DNA from: Saprospiraceae bacterium
GTDB taxonomy: Bacteria; Bacteroidota; Bacteroidia; Chitinophagales; Saprospiraceae
NCBI GenBank assembly: GCA_016787575.1
Contig: JAEUUO010000038.1
Coordinates: 62,001 to 126,000, forward strand
Direction of reading: 5' to 3'
Length of the DNA: 64,000 nt
The notes beneath the pieces are model-generated. The model did not search any database and was not told the DNA's origin. It was given only the letters and a program-made list of their open reading frames with translations. Position 1 is the stretch's first letter. The number at the start of each line of letters is the position of its first letter. Made by a program: the position numbers and the translations under genes. Of the stretch, positions 34,866 to 44,300 are shown in pieces.

Positions 34866-35014
34866 AATCCCATGAACATATCCAAAATAGCTTCTATAAT
34901 ATAGAAAAGACGAATTTCAAATTACTGGGGGGTACATGATTAATTTGTTAATAGGAGCCTGACTTTTGGGAGCCAAGCTCCCTATTAACAAATTTTAATC
35001 CCATGAACATATCC
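34866..35014. repeat. Direct repeat AATCCCATGAACATATCC beside two hairpins
   Basis: The 18-base word occurs at 34866-34883 and 34997-35014, each time a few bases after a hairpin (ending 34862 and 34994). The related word AATCTCATGAA occurs at 50755-50765, after the ftsZ terminator hairpin. The second copy opens a 34-codon frame (35003-35107); the first opens a 10-codon frame. Whether any peptide is made is unknown. Confidence 0.6.
34942..34994. other. Long hairpin with an alternative inner hairpin
   Basis: Outer arms AATTTGTTAATAGGAGC (34942-34958) and GCTCCCTATTAACAAATT (34977-34994) pair over 17 bp with one extra G. The right arm can instead pair with the adjacent GGGAGC (GGGAGC-CAA-GCTCCC, 34968-34982), so the two structures exclude each other. 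The remaining part of the 589-base gap (35015-35300) is AT-rich, with only the short frame noted above and no recognisable gene or terminator. Confidence 0.6.
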
Positions 35015-35300
35015 GATTTTTATACGGTCGCCGATACGTTTACCGGCATTCTGATTGTATTCTTTCCCTTTGTTAAACAATCACGATACAAGTATCCGAT
35101 GATTTGAATGGCTGTACAAGTACAAAAAAATGCCGTTGTCATATAACAATTTTATATATATGTATGAATTAAAAATCTAACTAATTGATTATTAGATATT
35201 TGAAAAATTACATTTAAAATAAACATCATTAAATGTTTATAAAAAATTATAAAATGGACTTATTTAAGGCCTTTTTTAACTAAAAAAAATTGAAAAAAAA

Positions 35301-36398
35301 TTAAAACGGACTTAAAACATCCGGATTTTGAAGGTAACTGGTGTCTGTAAGGGTATTTAAAAAGGCAATCAGACTTTGCTTCTGGCGACGATTTAGTCCC
35401 AGTTTTCTGATAAAGCCATCTTTGTTCTCCGCAAAATGACCTCCTGAATTGTAATGTTCAATAACCTCTTCAAGTGTTTTAAACCGTCCGTCATGCATGT
35501 AGGGTGCTGTCAATGCAATATTGTAGAGGGTTGGCGCTTTGAATTTACCCTTGTCAAACCGAACTCCTGTGATTCCACCACGTCCTGTGTCCTTAAAATC
35601 ATCCAGGCTGGTCACTGTGTCTATCCCATTGTTAAAATAATCGTTGGCCATCATCAATGGAGCCGCATGACAATGAAAACATTCGGCATCGGGTATCAAA
35701 ACATCTATATTAAAATATAAATCATGACCTTCTTGCTGATCTGCATCAAAAAACAACTCTCCCCGTATTTGCTTTTGATATATGGAATTGCCTCCTGTAA
35801 GCAGAATCCGCTCAAATTGGGCAATAGCCTTGGTTGCTAATTCTTTACTTATTTCTGACTTTGAGTTGATCCCAAATGCTTTTCGAAACATTGCAGGATA
35901 GTTTGGATGTCGTTTTAGTTTATTTATAACCGCGGGCCACATTTCATGCATTTCAACAGGGTTTTCAACAGGTTGTAATGCTTGATCCTTTAAAAATGCT
36001 GCACGTCCATCCCAAAATAATCCTTTGTAGAAATATGCTGTGTTTAGCACCGTCATACTACTTCTGTTACCAACAGTCCCTCCTACTCCCGGACTTACAG
36101 CAAGATTATCTGTAAATGCTTTTCTGGGATCATGGCAACTTGCACAAGCAATCGTACTGTCCAACGATAAAATTGGATCATAAAATAAATGACGCCCTAA
36201 TTGAACTCCCTCTTTGGTGAGTGGATCTTCAGTTGTAAAGGGCAATTGGGGAAGTCCGTTTGGAATTGTATTGATATAAGCCTCAGGAATATAAGGAATT
36301 TGAGAAAGATCATCAGAACCATTGACCGGTTCGTCATCACAAGCACTCAAAAAGTAAAAGCTTGTTAGTATAATGCCCCATTTAAAAATCCTGTTCAC
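35301..36398 (-). CDS. MauG/MbnH-like diheme cytochrome c peroxidase lipoprotein
   Basis: A 365-residue protein with a lipobox ending at C20 (FLSAC). Two c-type heme motifs are seen: C85-A-S-C88-H89 and C240-F-H-C243-H244. The family blocks LGRHLFYDPILSLD, NRSSMTVLNTAY, FWDGRAAFLKDQALQPVENP and APTLYNIALTAPYMHDGRFK are present. The di-heme peroxidase superfamily includes bacterial cytochrome c peroxidases and MauG, and MbnH, which modifies a tryptophan of MbnP. The start overlaps the MbnP-like gene by 4 bases, which favours the MbnH type. It acts in the periplasm, anchored to a membrane. Confidence 0.88.
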   Translation of the reverse strand: MNRIFKWGIILTSFYFLSACDDEPVNGSDDLSQIPYIPEAYINTIPNGLPQLPFTTEDPLTKEGVQLGRHLFYDPILSLDSTIACASCHDPRKAFTDNLAVSPGVGGTVGNRSSMTVLNTAYFYKGLFWDGRAAFLKDQALQPVENPVEMHEMWPAVINKLKRHPNYPAMFRKAFGINSKSEISKELATKAIAQFERILLTGGNSIYQKQIRGELFFDADQQEGHDLYFNIDVLIPDAECFHCHAAPLMMANDYFNNGIDTVTSLDDFKDTGRGGITGVRFDKGKFKAPTLYNIALTAPYMHDGRFKTLEEVIEHYNSGGHFAENKDGFIRKLGLNRRQKQSLIAFLNTLTDTSYLQNPDVLSPF

Positions 36399-37129
36399 CT
36401 GATTGTAATTGCTTCTTTATATCTATCTACAAAGGCATTCATGATATCACTCGAATTGTGTATTTGAGGGTTGCCTGGAATATCCATTCCAGTACCATTG
36501 ATTTCGAATATTTTCTTAAAATCAATATCCATATAGATTGTAGCAGTTTCTGAATTTTCAATATAAAAATCCTTAACGCCCGAAACATTACGAAGCGCTG
36601 CGTCAAAACCCGAATGATAGCTAAAGCTAAATAAATTGCCATTATCCAATACCCCTTCAGTCTTTGAAAAAATATAAGAATTCCAACCAGCCCAATAATG
36701 AGTACCCTCTCCCAGAGGAGAAGATGGACTGTAGTCTACCGGTTTGGTTTTATTTTGTGCAGGAGTGACTCCGATATTAAATGAAATTCCTTTATAAAAA
36801 CCTCCCGGAACCAAATAATTTAAGGTAAGTCCATCCAAAGCATCTTGTAAGGTCAAATTATGGGCTAAAATTGAAACGTAATCAACGTCTTTAAATACAA
36901 CAGCACTGCTTTCACCAATAGCTGTGAGTTGACTTAAAAAAAACTCAGCTTTAGTAAACTTAACCGAACCATTTCCAAAATAGTCATATGAATTTCCTAA
37001 AAACAATGGAACTCCACCGTAGCTTGCATTAATAACAATTTGAAGGGTGCCGAAACCACTTAAATCTCGTTCTTCACTGCAAGACATCAATGAAAGTAAA
37101 GTCACTAATAAAAAGCTAAATTTTTTCAT
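36395..37129 (-). CDS. MbnP-like lipoprotein
   Basis: A 244-residue lipoprotein with lipobox LMSC (C17). The sequence follows the MbnP family: LQIVINASYGGVPL, VKFTKAEFFLSQL, FYKGISFNIGVTPAQNKTKP and, at 140-158, GEGTHYWAGWNSYIFSKTE. Known MbnP proteins are oxidised by their diheme partner at a tryptophan to give kynurenine and then bind copper. Trp146 and Trp149 are the candidates here. The gene is translationally coupled to the diheme enzyme (4-base overlap). Family membership is fairly sure; copper binding and the modification are inferred from relatives. Confidence 0.8.
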   Translation of the reverse strand: MKKFSFLLVTLLSLMSCSEERDLSGFGTLQIVINASYGGVPLFLGNSYDYFGNGSVKFTKAEFFLSQLTAIGESSAVVFKDVDYVSILAHNLTLQDALDGLTLNYLVPGGFYKGISFNIGVTPAQNKTKPVDYSPSSPLGEGTHYWAGWNSYIFSKTEGVLDNGNLFSFSYHSGFDAALRNVSGVKDFYIENSETATIYMDIDFKKIFEINGTGMDIPGNPQIHNSSDIMNAFVDRYKEAITIR

Positions 37130-37231
37130 ACTATGTTATTATTACTGTATAACGGACAAGTCCTCCAATTAGTTGATTAGAAAATGCCAAAATCTTTAAT
37201 TTAGATTGATTCTTATCATTAAAAACTATCA

Positions 37232-38041
37232 TTAGACAGGCTTCTTTGACTCAATGAATTTTTTAACAAGCGCTTTTACCTGAAATGAAAACTCCTTGTC
37301 CAATATCCATTGGAAATATTTCGACTCTTTTTGCCAAACCTGTTCAAATGTTTGTCCAACAAACTTTCCAAAGTTAAATACAATTTCTCCTTGTTCGTTG
37401 AATTTCAATCGTTGCGTTGCATCCAATGTTTTAAGATCATTTGTAAAGTCATGCAAAGCTTGTGTATCTGGCTTTACAGGTGCCTCAATCTGTTCCCCAT
37501 CATCGTTAATATAATCCTGTCCAGCATATTTTTCCAATTGGCCCTCAAGTACCCTGACTGTTGCTCGGATATCAATCAACGCATCATGCGCATCCTTTAA
37601 TTCTTCATTGCAATAAAATTGATAAGCCGCCTTTAGCGTTCGTGGTTCCATTTTGTAAAAAATTCTTTGCACATCGATCTGCCTCCGATTGTCTAAATCA
37701 AGATCAAAACCACAACGAGCAAACTCTTCAGCCAAAATTGGAATATCAAATCTATTGGAATTGTAACCTGCTAAATCTGCATCCCCTAAAAAATCGTACA
37801 ATTTTTGTGCAGCCTCTTTAAACGTTGGTTGGTTTGCAACTTGTTCAGGGCCAATGCCATGAATTGCCAAAGCTTCCGGTGCTATTGGAATTCCCGGATT
37901 TAGAATCATCGATACTTCTTCAGGAGCTGCTCCATTTTTAAAATATTTAATCATAGCTATTTGCAATATCCGATCACGGATTACATGCAATCCGGTTGTT
38001 TCAACGTCAAAAAAAACCAAATCTCTTTTTAAGGGGAACAT
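37232..38041 (-). CDS. DEDDh 3'-5' exonuclease
   Basis: A 269-residue protein with an N-terminal DnaQ-like exonuclease domain. The metal-binding residues are D12 and E14 (FFDVETTGL), D99 (NRFDI), H152 and D157 (HDALID). Residues 65-80 carry the typical HGIGPEQVANQPTF. The C-terminal 90 residues (GEIVFNFGKFVGQTFEQVWQ, KYFQWILDKEFSFQVKALVK) resemble the short domain found after the exonuclease in Bacteroidota and used as a helper of repair or RNA turnover. It may act in proofreading or nucleic-acid salvage. The gene lies one base after the terC stop, in the same direction. Confidence 0.88.
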   Translation of the reverse strand: MFPLKRDLVFFDVETTGLHVIRDRILQIAMIKYFKNGAAPEEVSMILNPGIPIAPEALAIHGIGPEQVANQPTFKEAAQKLYDFLGDADLAGYNSNRFDIPILAEEFARCGFDLDLDNRRQIDVQRIFYKMEPRTLKAAYQFYCNEELKDAHDALIDIRATVRVLEGQLEKYAGQDYINDDGEQIEAPVKPDTQALHDFTNDLKTLDATQRLKFNEQGEIVFNFGKFVGQTFEQVWQKESKYFQWILDKEFSFQVKALVKKFIESKKPV

Positions 38042-38042
38042 C

Positions 38043-38888
38043 CTATTTATTTTCTTTATTAAAATAGCCTATTTTTTTTGCTTCTTTTTCAATACCATGC
38101 AATTGAACTGGCTTTACTTTCTTTCTCAATCGCATATTTAAAAATTCAACCAATAAAGAAAAGGCTATGGCAAAATACAGATAACCTTTTGGTATGGTTC
38201 CAACTTCATTGGTACCCACATGCAGATGCGCCAGGTGCGATCCTTCTGCTATCAGCATAAATCCTATCAATATTAAAAATGAAAGACCTAACATTTGAAT
38301 GGTAGGGTGATCATTAACAAATTTTCCAACAGGACTTGCAAATGCCATCATGATCAGAATAGAGGCTACAACCGCAATGACCATTAACCACAATGCACCC
38401 TGCAAACCATTTGTCATACCAACAGCCGTTAAAATTGAATCTAAACTAAATATAAGGTTTATCAATGAAATTTGAATAACTGCATTCGTCAAACTCATTT
38501 TGTTGCCAGTTCCCGCATGATCCATCTCACTATCGGATTCCAATTTGTGATGGATCTCTGTAACACTTTTATACATTAAAAAAATACCTCCTGCAATTAA
38601 TATAATGCTTTGAATTGAAAACCCAGCATGCAACCAGGATTGCTCAATGATAAAAATTGGTTCCTGCATTGCTGTTAAAAAACTCAATCCAAACAACAAA
38701 ATAATTCTTAATACCATAGCTGCTAAAAGACCTATCCGGGTTGCTTTCTTTTTATCGGCATCATTTAATCTACTGGCTGTAATCGATATAAAAATAATAT
38801 TATCAACACCTAACACTATTTCTAAAAAAGTAAGGGTGAGAAAACTCATAATAATCTCAAAACTTCCAAAATCAGGCATTTCAAACAT
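38043..38888 (-). CDS. TerC-family membrane protein
   Basis: A 281-residue integral membrane protein with about 7 helices. The TerC signature residues are present in FLEIVLGVDNIIFISITASR (residues about 21-40) and again in ISLINLIFSLDSILTAVGMT, the two acidic half-sites expected to bind a metal ion. Members export manganese or calcium or supply secreted metalloproteins; the tellurite label is historical. It is shorter than the TerC forms with CBS domains. It precedes the exonuclease gene by one base, so they are likely co-transcribed. ATG 38888 or the in-frame ATG 9 bases on could be used. Confidence 0.88.
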   Translation of the reverse strand: MFEMPDFGSFEIIMSFLTLTFLEIVLGVDNIIFISITASRLNDADKKKATRIGLLAAMVLRIILLFGLSFLTAMQEPIFIIEQSWLHAGFSIQSIILIAGGIFLMYKSVTEIHHKLESDSEMDHAGTGNKMSLTNAVIQISLINLIFSLDSILTAVGMTNGLQGALWLMVIAVVASILIMMAFASPVGKFVNDHPTIQMLGLSFLILIGFMLIAEGSHLAHLHVGTNEVGTIPKGYLYFAIAFSLLVEFLNMRLRKKVKPVQLHGIEKEAKKIGYFNKENK

Positions 38889-39013
38889 TGATTAAAATTT
38901 TAATTGGGTAAATAAATAATCTGATAATCCGATCAAAAATAGAGCAAACTTCAGTCTTTCACACAAAAATTAGCGCGTTTATGATACATCGCTTTGTTCA
39001 GCCAAGAAACTTA

Positions 39014-39044
39014 TTTGGAGAATACAGATATAACTTTAAATTTG
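39014..39044 (+). promoter_or_regulatory. Canonical promoter of tRNA-Val
   Basis: TTTG at 39014-39017, exactly 19 bases, TAAATTTG at 39037-39044, a full match to the Bacteroidota consensus. The predicted RNA start near 39050 lies a few bases before the tRNA. Confidence 0.78.
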
Positions 39045-39056
39045 CAGCCTGAAAAT

Positions 39057-39134
39057 GGGTGTTTAGCTCAGTTGGTTCAGAGCGCCGCCTTGACAGGGCG
39101 GAGGTCGGCAGTTCGAGCCTGCCAACACCCACCA
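39057..39134 (+). tRNA. tRNA-Val (anticodon GAC)
   Basis: The cloverleaf is complete: acceptor GGGTGTT/AACACCC, D arm GCTC/GAGC, anticodon stem CCGCC/GGCGG with loop TTGACAG (anticodon GAC at 34-36), T arm GGCAG/CTGCC with loop TTCGAGC. The CCA end is encoded. It is the only tRNA seen in the window. Confidence 0.97.
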
Positions 39135-39172
39135 ACAATTGCTTGCTGAAAATTTTGGATTTCAATCTGGAT

Positions 39173-41380
39173 TTATTTTTTTAGAAAATATTTGATTGCC
39201 CGATTATGTTCCTGTTCGACAATCAAAATATAAAAACCCGCCAACAAATTTTGAACGTCCACTACAAACAAATTCTGATTTGTATGATGATTTCCTTCAG
39301 CTATAAGCTCTGATTGTGCATTTAATATTTTCCAGTTTACTTCAGATTCATTGAATGCATTGAGTTTTACTAAAAGTTTAGAAGTTACCGGATTTGGGAT
39401 CAGATCCATGTTGCGCAATTTGCTAAAGTCATCTTTGTTCTTTGTAACAATATATCGAAGTGTATCTGACAAAACACTGCGACATTGATTTGAATCAATA
39501 ATTTCAACTTGATAAATTCCTTCTTTTGCTACAATCCAGGTATTAAGTATACTTCCTCCCAGCAGCTTACCATCAAGAAACCACCTGTAACTGGTATATC
39601 CTGGGGTAGCAATTAAGGTATCATGACTTAGAACTAACGAAGGTTTTTCTGGAACAGGATGTACTGTGATTTTAACCTCTTTTGAAAAATAAGATTCACA
39701 TCCCAAACTATCGAGGTAGGTAAACTGATAGGTACCTGGCTCATAAATCCAAAATCTTTTTACATTCGATTTATCAATATACACACGATCCCGATACCAT
39801 TTAAAAGAAACAGCTCCAACAGGATCGCAAGCAATTAAAAGTGCAGAATCCCCTTTACAAAATTCGGTGATAAACGGAGTAGTTATGCATGCTGTGTCCG
39901 GAACTTTTAAACTGGTAGTTACTATAACAATGCTATCACAGGTGCTCCCGATAAAAACGATGGTATCAGATCCTATTCCATTTACATCACAACTAATCAA
40001 GTCTATATGAGTAATATTAGCTACTGGATTATTAATTGTAAATGATGAATTCGCTAAACAACCATTATATAAAACACTTAATTGATAGGTTCCAGCTCTG
40101 AGATTTTTTAGTTCTGCAAGGGTATCACCAGTTGACCACATAAATTTTGCATTTACCGGATCCGGAATATCCGATTTTGCTTGACCATTGGCTTCACCAA
40201 AACAAATCGGATCAGTTGTTACAACATTTACTTTCAAATTACAGGTGTCTGAAATTTTATAAATACTGCTTGTGGTGACATCTGTAAAATATAATGCACC
40301 GGAAGCATCTTCACCAAAACTCGCTAAGGCATTGTCTGTAAAATTATATACCAGTTGATTTGTATAGGAAGTATCTGATGTTCTGTTGATCAGCCAAATT
40401 TTACCAACACAATAATCCGCATAGAAATATTTTCCATACAAGGATGGGTATTCAGATCCCCGGTAAACATATCCTCCTGTAATCGATGCGCAATTTACTC
40501 CGGGATCTCTCCCATATTGATGAATTGGAAACGTATAACTATTCTTGGGCAAACATCCGGTAGTACTATTTTCTTTATTTCCTTCCCAGCATTTCCAACC
40601 ATAATTTTTTCCAAACGGCGATCCAAAAGGATCAAAATCTATTTCTTCCCAGGTTCCTTGACCAACATCACCGATCCATAAATCCTGAGTAAGCCGGTCA
40701 AAACTAAAACGCCAGGGGTTTCTCAAACCGATTGCCCAAATTTCAGGCAAATAAGCTGTATCATTTACAAATGGATTCGAAGTGGGAATTTTATACCGCA
40801 TGCTGGTATCCACATCAATGCGCAGCATTTTTCCTAATAAAGACTTTTTATTTTGTGCATAATTCTGAGGATCTCCTCCACTACCCCCATCTCCCATACC
40901 AATATATAAAAATCCATCTTTTCCAAATTTAATACAACCACCATTATGATTTGCATAAGGCTGAACGATTGTTAAAATTATTTGTCCTGAATTTGGATCA
41001 ATTTTATTCCGGTTTGTCGAAGAAACTTTATAACGCTCAATAACAGTTTGTGCCGGAGAGGATCTCGATACATAATTCACATAAATGAACCCAGTAGAAT
41101 CATATCTTGGATGAAAAGCTAAGCCTAACAATCCTTGTTCACCACTAAATCTTACTTTAGCAGTTATATCTAAAAAGGGGGAATCTACTAATTTACTATT
41201 CTCAATAATTCTGATTTTACCACCTTGTTCAATGACGAATAAACGGTTATCATTACAGTGCGCCATTCCAACTGGAGCAGTTACGCCACTTATGTATTTG
41301 GTAACCCGAATTCCATTTTGTCCGATGGTTGTATTAATAAATACAAATAATGCAAAGTAAATTGCACAGATTGGTTTCAT
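39173..41380 (-). CDS. Secreted glucose/sorbosone-type dehydrogenase with T9SS domain
   Basis: A 735-residue protein with signal peptide 1-20 (ending TTIGQ). Residues 24-370 form a six-blade PQQ-type sugar dehydrogenase propeller (GVTAPVGMAHCNDNRLFVIE, GEQGLLGLAFHPRYD, HNGGCIKFGKDGFLYIGMGD, LRNPWRFSFDR, NYGWKCWEGN). Then come SprB/PKD-like Ig domains, including the phrase MWSTGDTLAELKNLRAGTYQ. A type A T9SS sorting domain (about 660-735, DLIPNPVTSKLLVKL) closes it. Members oxidise sugars at the surface with PQQ; PQQ synthesis genes are not in the window. It follows the leucine-rich-repeat gene by 11 bases, so the two likely share a transcript. Confidence 0.86.
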   Translation of the reverse strand: MKPICAIYFALFVFINTTIGQNGIRVTKYISGVTAPVGMAHCNDNRLFVIEQGGKIRIIENSKLVDSPFLDITAKVRFSGEQGLLGLAFHPRYDSTGFIYVNYVSRSSPAQTVIERYKVSSTNRNKIDPNSGQIILTIVQPYANHNGGCIKFGKDGFLYIGMGDGGSGGDPQNYAQNKKSLLGKMLRIDVDTSMRYKIPTSNPFVNDTAYLPEIWAIGLRNPWRFSFDRLTQDLWIGDVGQGTWEEIDFDPFGSPFGKNYGWKCWEGNKENSTTGCLPKNSYTFPIHQYGRDPGVNCASITGGYVYRGSEYPSLYGKYFYADYCVGKIWLINRTSDTSYTNQLVYNFTDNALASFGEDASGALYFTDVTTSSIYKISDTCNLKVNVVTTDPICFGEANGQAKSDIPDPVNAKFMWSTGDTLAELKNLRAGTYQLSVLYNGCLANSSFTINNPVANITHIDLISCDVNGIGSDTIVFIGSTCDSIVIVTTSLKVPDTACITTPFITEFCKGDSALLIACDPVGAVSFKWYRDRVYIDKSNVKRFWIYEPGTYQFTYLDSLGCESYFSKEVKITVHPVPEKPSLVLSHDTLIATPGYTSYRWFLDGKLLGGSILNTWIVAKEGIYQVEIIDSNQCRSVLSDTLRYIVTKNKDDFSKLRNMDLIPNPVTSKLLVKLNAFNESEVNWKILNAQSELIAEGNHHTNQNLFVVDVQNLLAGFYILIVEQEHNRAIKYFLKK

Positions 41381-41391
41381 AGTTGCCTAGT

Positions 41392-44300
41392 TTAATTTTG
41401 AATGATAATTCTTTGAACTTCGGAATTATTTTCCGTGTCAAGTACTTTGATAAAATAAACGCCGGCAGGTATGGAAATATTCATTTCAAGCAAATCTTGC
41501 TTGTGTCTTGGTAACCATTCAGTATTGTAATGCATTTTACCTTCCAGTGAATAAATTTTAATCAATAATTTTCCATTTTCAGCTTCATTTCGTAAAACGA
41601 ATTGTTGACCAGATCTGACAGGATTTGGGTATAGCCGGAAAAGTTGTTTTTTAGTAAATATTTGATCAACTCCTGTGAGTCGCGGCACATTAAACACAAA
41701 AGTTGCTTTACAATTTTTAGAGTCAGTTACGATTAAACTATAGTTGCCAGTACGCAAATTTGTAACAATAGATGATTTTGATCCTGTACTCCAAAGATAA
41801 TTATATGGTGGAGACCCTCCGTTGATGACCACGCTGATTGCACCACTATTGGTTCCGTCGTCTTTAATGATTGTTGTATCTTTTACTATGATTTGTGGTC
41901 TCCAATCAAGATGCACCCTAAGTACACTATCACATGCATTACTTGCCCCACCGTCTATTATAACATCATGAATTCCTGGTTTATCAAAAAACTGACCGTT
42001 TAAACTAAATGTTTCCCCAAAGCACACAGTATCAAATCTAACAGAATAAGCTCTTGGTCTTGACCCAACAAATACACAATCTGTACCTAAACAACCATTC
42101 GTGCCAGTAACTGTAACACAATAGGTTCCACCGGTATCAATAGGCAAAATGCTTGAACTATCATTCGTATTCCACTTATAAGCTATATACGTTTGCGTCA
42201 ACTGAAGGAACCTGACATCTCCGGTACATACTGTATCAGGTCCAATTAATACGGGCGTGGGCGCCGTTGAATTGCTAACAGCTATGCAAGTAGATCCCGT
42301 ACATCCACTGGCATCCGTCACTGTAAGGCAATAGGTTCCTGAACTTGTGATATTAATTAACTGGCTAGTATCACCAGTTGACCAACTAAATTTGGCATAA
42401 GGACCAGCATCTAAACGCGTTGTTTGTCCGGAACAAACAAAATAGAAACCATCAATAACGGGTTTCAGAGTTTCCGTAAAACTCAGTTTAATTTCATCCT
42501 TATTTATGCAATAACCATTGCTAACTTCTCGAATGATTACAAAAACTCCAAATGAATCGACACTTACTTTGGTTTGATCACTCAAAGGATTTTCAAAATT
42601 TATTCTACCGGGTCCGCTTACTTTTTTCCATGTTCCGGATGTATAATTACCAAAACTAGATACCATTCCTTCAAATCCGCAAAAGCTTAAATCGGGTCCT
42701 GCAGAAACCAAGGGTCTTGCATGAAACTTAACCGGTTGATAATTTGAAAAGCTTAAACAAGGATGATTGTAATTGACATCCCGGTTGGGCAATGCACGAC
42801 CGACAACACGAGAAACATAATACTGAATTTCAAATTTGAATTTTGCCGGATCAAATGGAAACAATCCATTGGTACTGGTTTTAAGTATGGACGCCTTCGG
42901 ATTTATTGGATTAGAAAATAAAATATAAACTCCAACATCTGCTGGATCCTGAACTTCCGAACCGATAAATTTTACAGTAAAATTTTGGCCTTCACAAATG
43001 TGAATTGAATCTGTAGGCATGGCTCCTGCTTGAGAATTGCAACCACAATTTTCAACGCCACTAAAACTTGCAGTACATCCTCTGGAATCGGTAATTTCAA
43101 AATCATAGCCCGATCTGCATAAAAAAGTATCAGAAACAAAAACTGAGGTGCTTACATCAATTTTTCCGCGTCCTTTGCTTACTGTATAAGGAGGAACTCC
43201 TCCATTCACTTTAAAACTAACTGAATATGCAGAATCTGTTTTGATTTTGTGAATAAGCTCATCACTTAATGTCAAAGCTGGAGTAATTTGAAAAACTAAA
43301 AACGAACTATTTGTTGTATCACAGATACTGATAGCTCTAACTTTTAATTGATAGATGGCTGGTTTTAAATTTTGAATGTTTACAACGCTATCAACCGTTG
43401 TTTGATAAAGGGTATCGTTTATATACCATAAATACCCGGAAGCTCCAGGTATTCTCCGGATTGAAAATAAATGATCCTGATTATCCGGACAAAATGACTG
43501 ATCACCACTTATGGCTCCGGGTTCTTCCAATTCAAAATTCTTTTTACCTACTTTAACTTTTATTAAGTAATCACACAAATCACCCATGCAACCATTCAAT
43601 ACCAAATTGTATTTATTGCCAATAATAAAATTGTTGGCTCCAATTTTAAAATGTTCTTCATGACAAATTGATGTACAAGCAACGATATTTACCGGATCAC
43701 CACCACAGGTTTCCCAAATGCTGGCTTGCATTCCAATAAAAGTTTTTCCATTAACATCAATTCCTAAACAATTCATTGGAAAAATTTCAAACACGATGCT
43801 GTCCGCCGGAGCTATAAAAGAAAGCCACCTTGCATTGGTAGTCAGTCCGGATGAATCACAAATAAATACTTGAGCATTAGTATCTTTTACTGTTAAAGAG
43901 CCGCAATAACTATTTATTCCTAGCGTACTGCAAAATTCAGGAGCCCCTTTACAAGAAAAAGATGCCAAAGGTTTATCACAAAGATTTGGATAGTAAACAA
44001 GCACTCGAAAAGGCGCTATGTCCAACTCAAAATCAGTGATAAGCGGATTGGTAATGCGACCACTGTAATAACCTTCATCGTTTTCTGAAACTTGTAGTAG
44101 TTCGTAGGTATTGCGATTGCTTATATAAACAATGCTCGTATCTTTAAACCATTTAAAATTATTATCAGACAATCCTGGATCTACTCCTGTATTTATTACA
44201 TAGTTATTTCCTGATGGAACAAAAATTACAGAATCCAATTCTATTGGATCCTGAGGCTTAAAAGAATAATAATAGCGTCGGTGAATTTTGCTTAAGGGTA

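Noticed and set aside
34712..35300. Remnant of an insertion sequence in the hairpin-rich gap
   Set aside because: No transposase fragment can be read in any frame, and the inverted repeats are short and not arranged as the ends of a unit.
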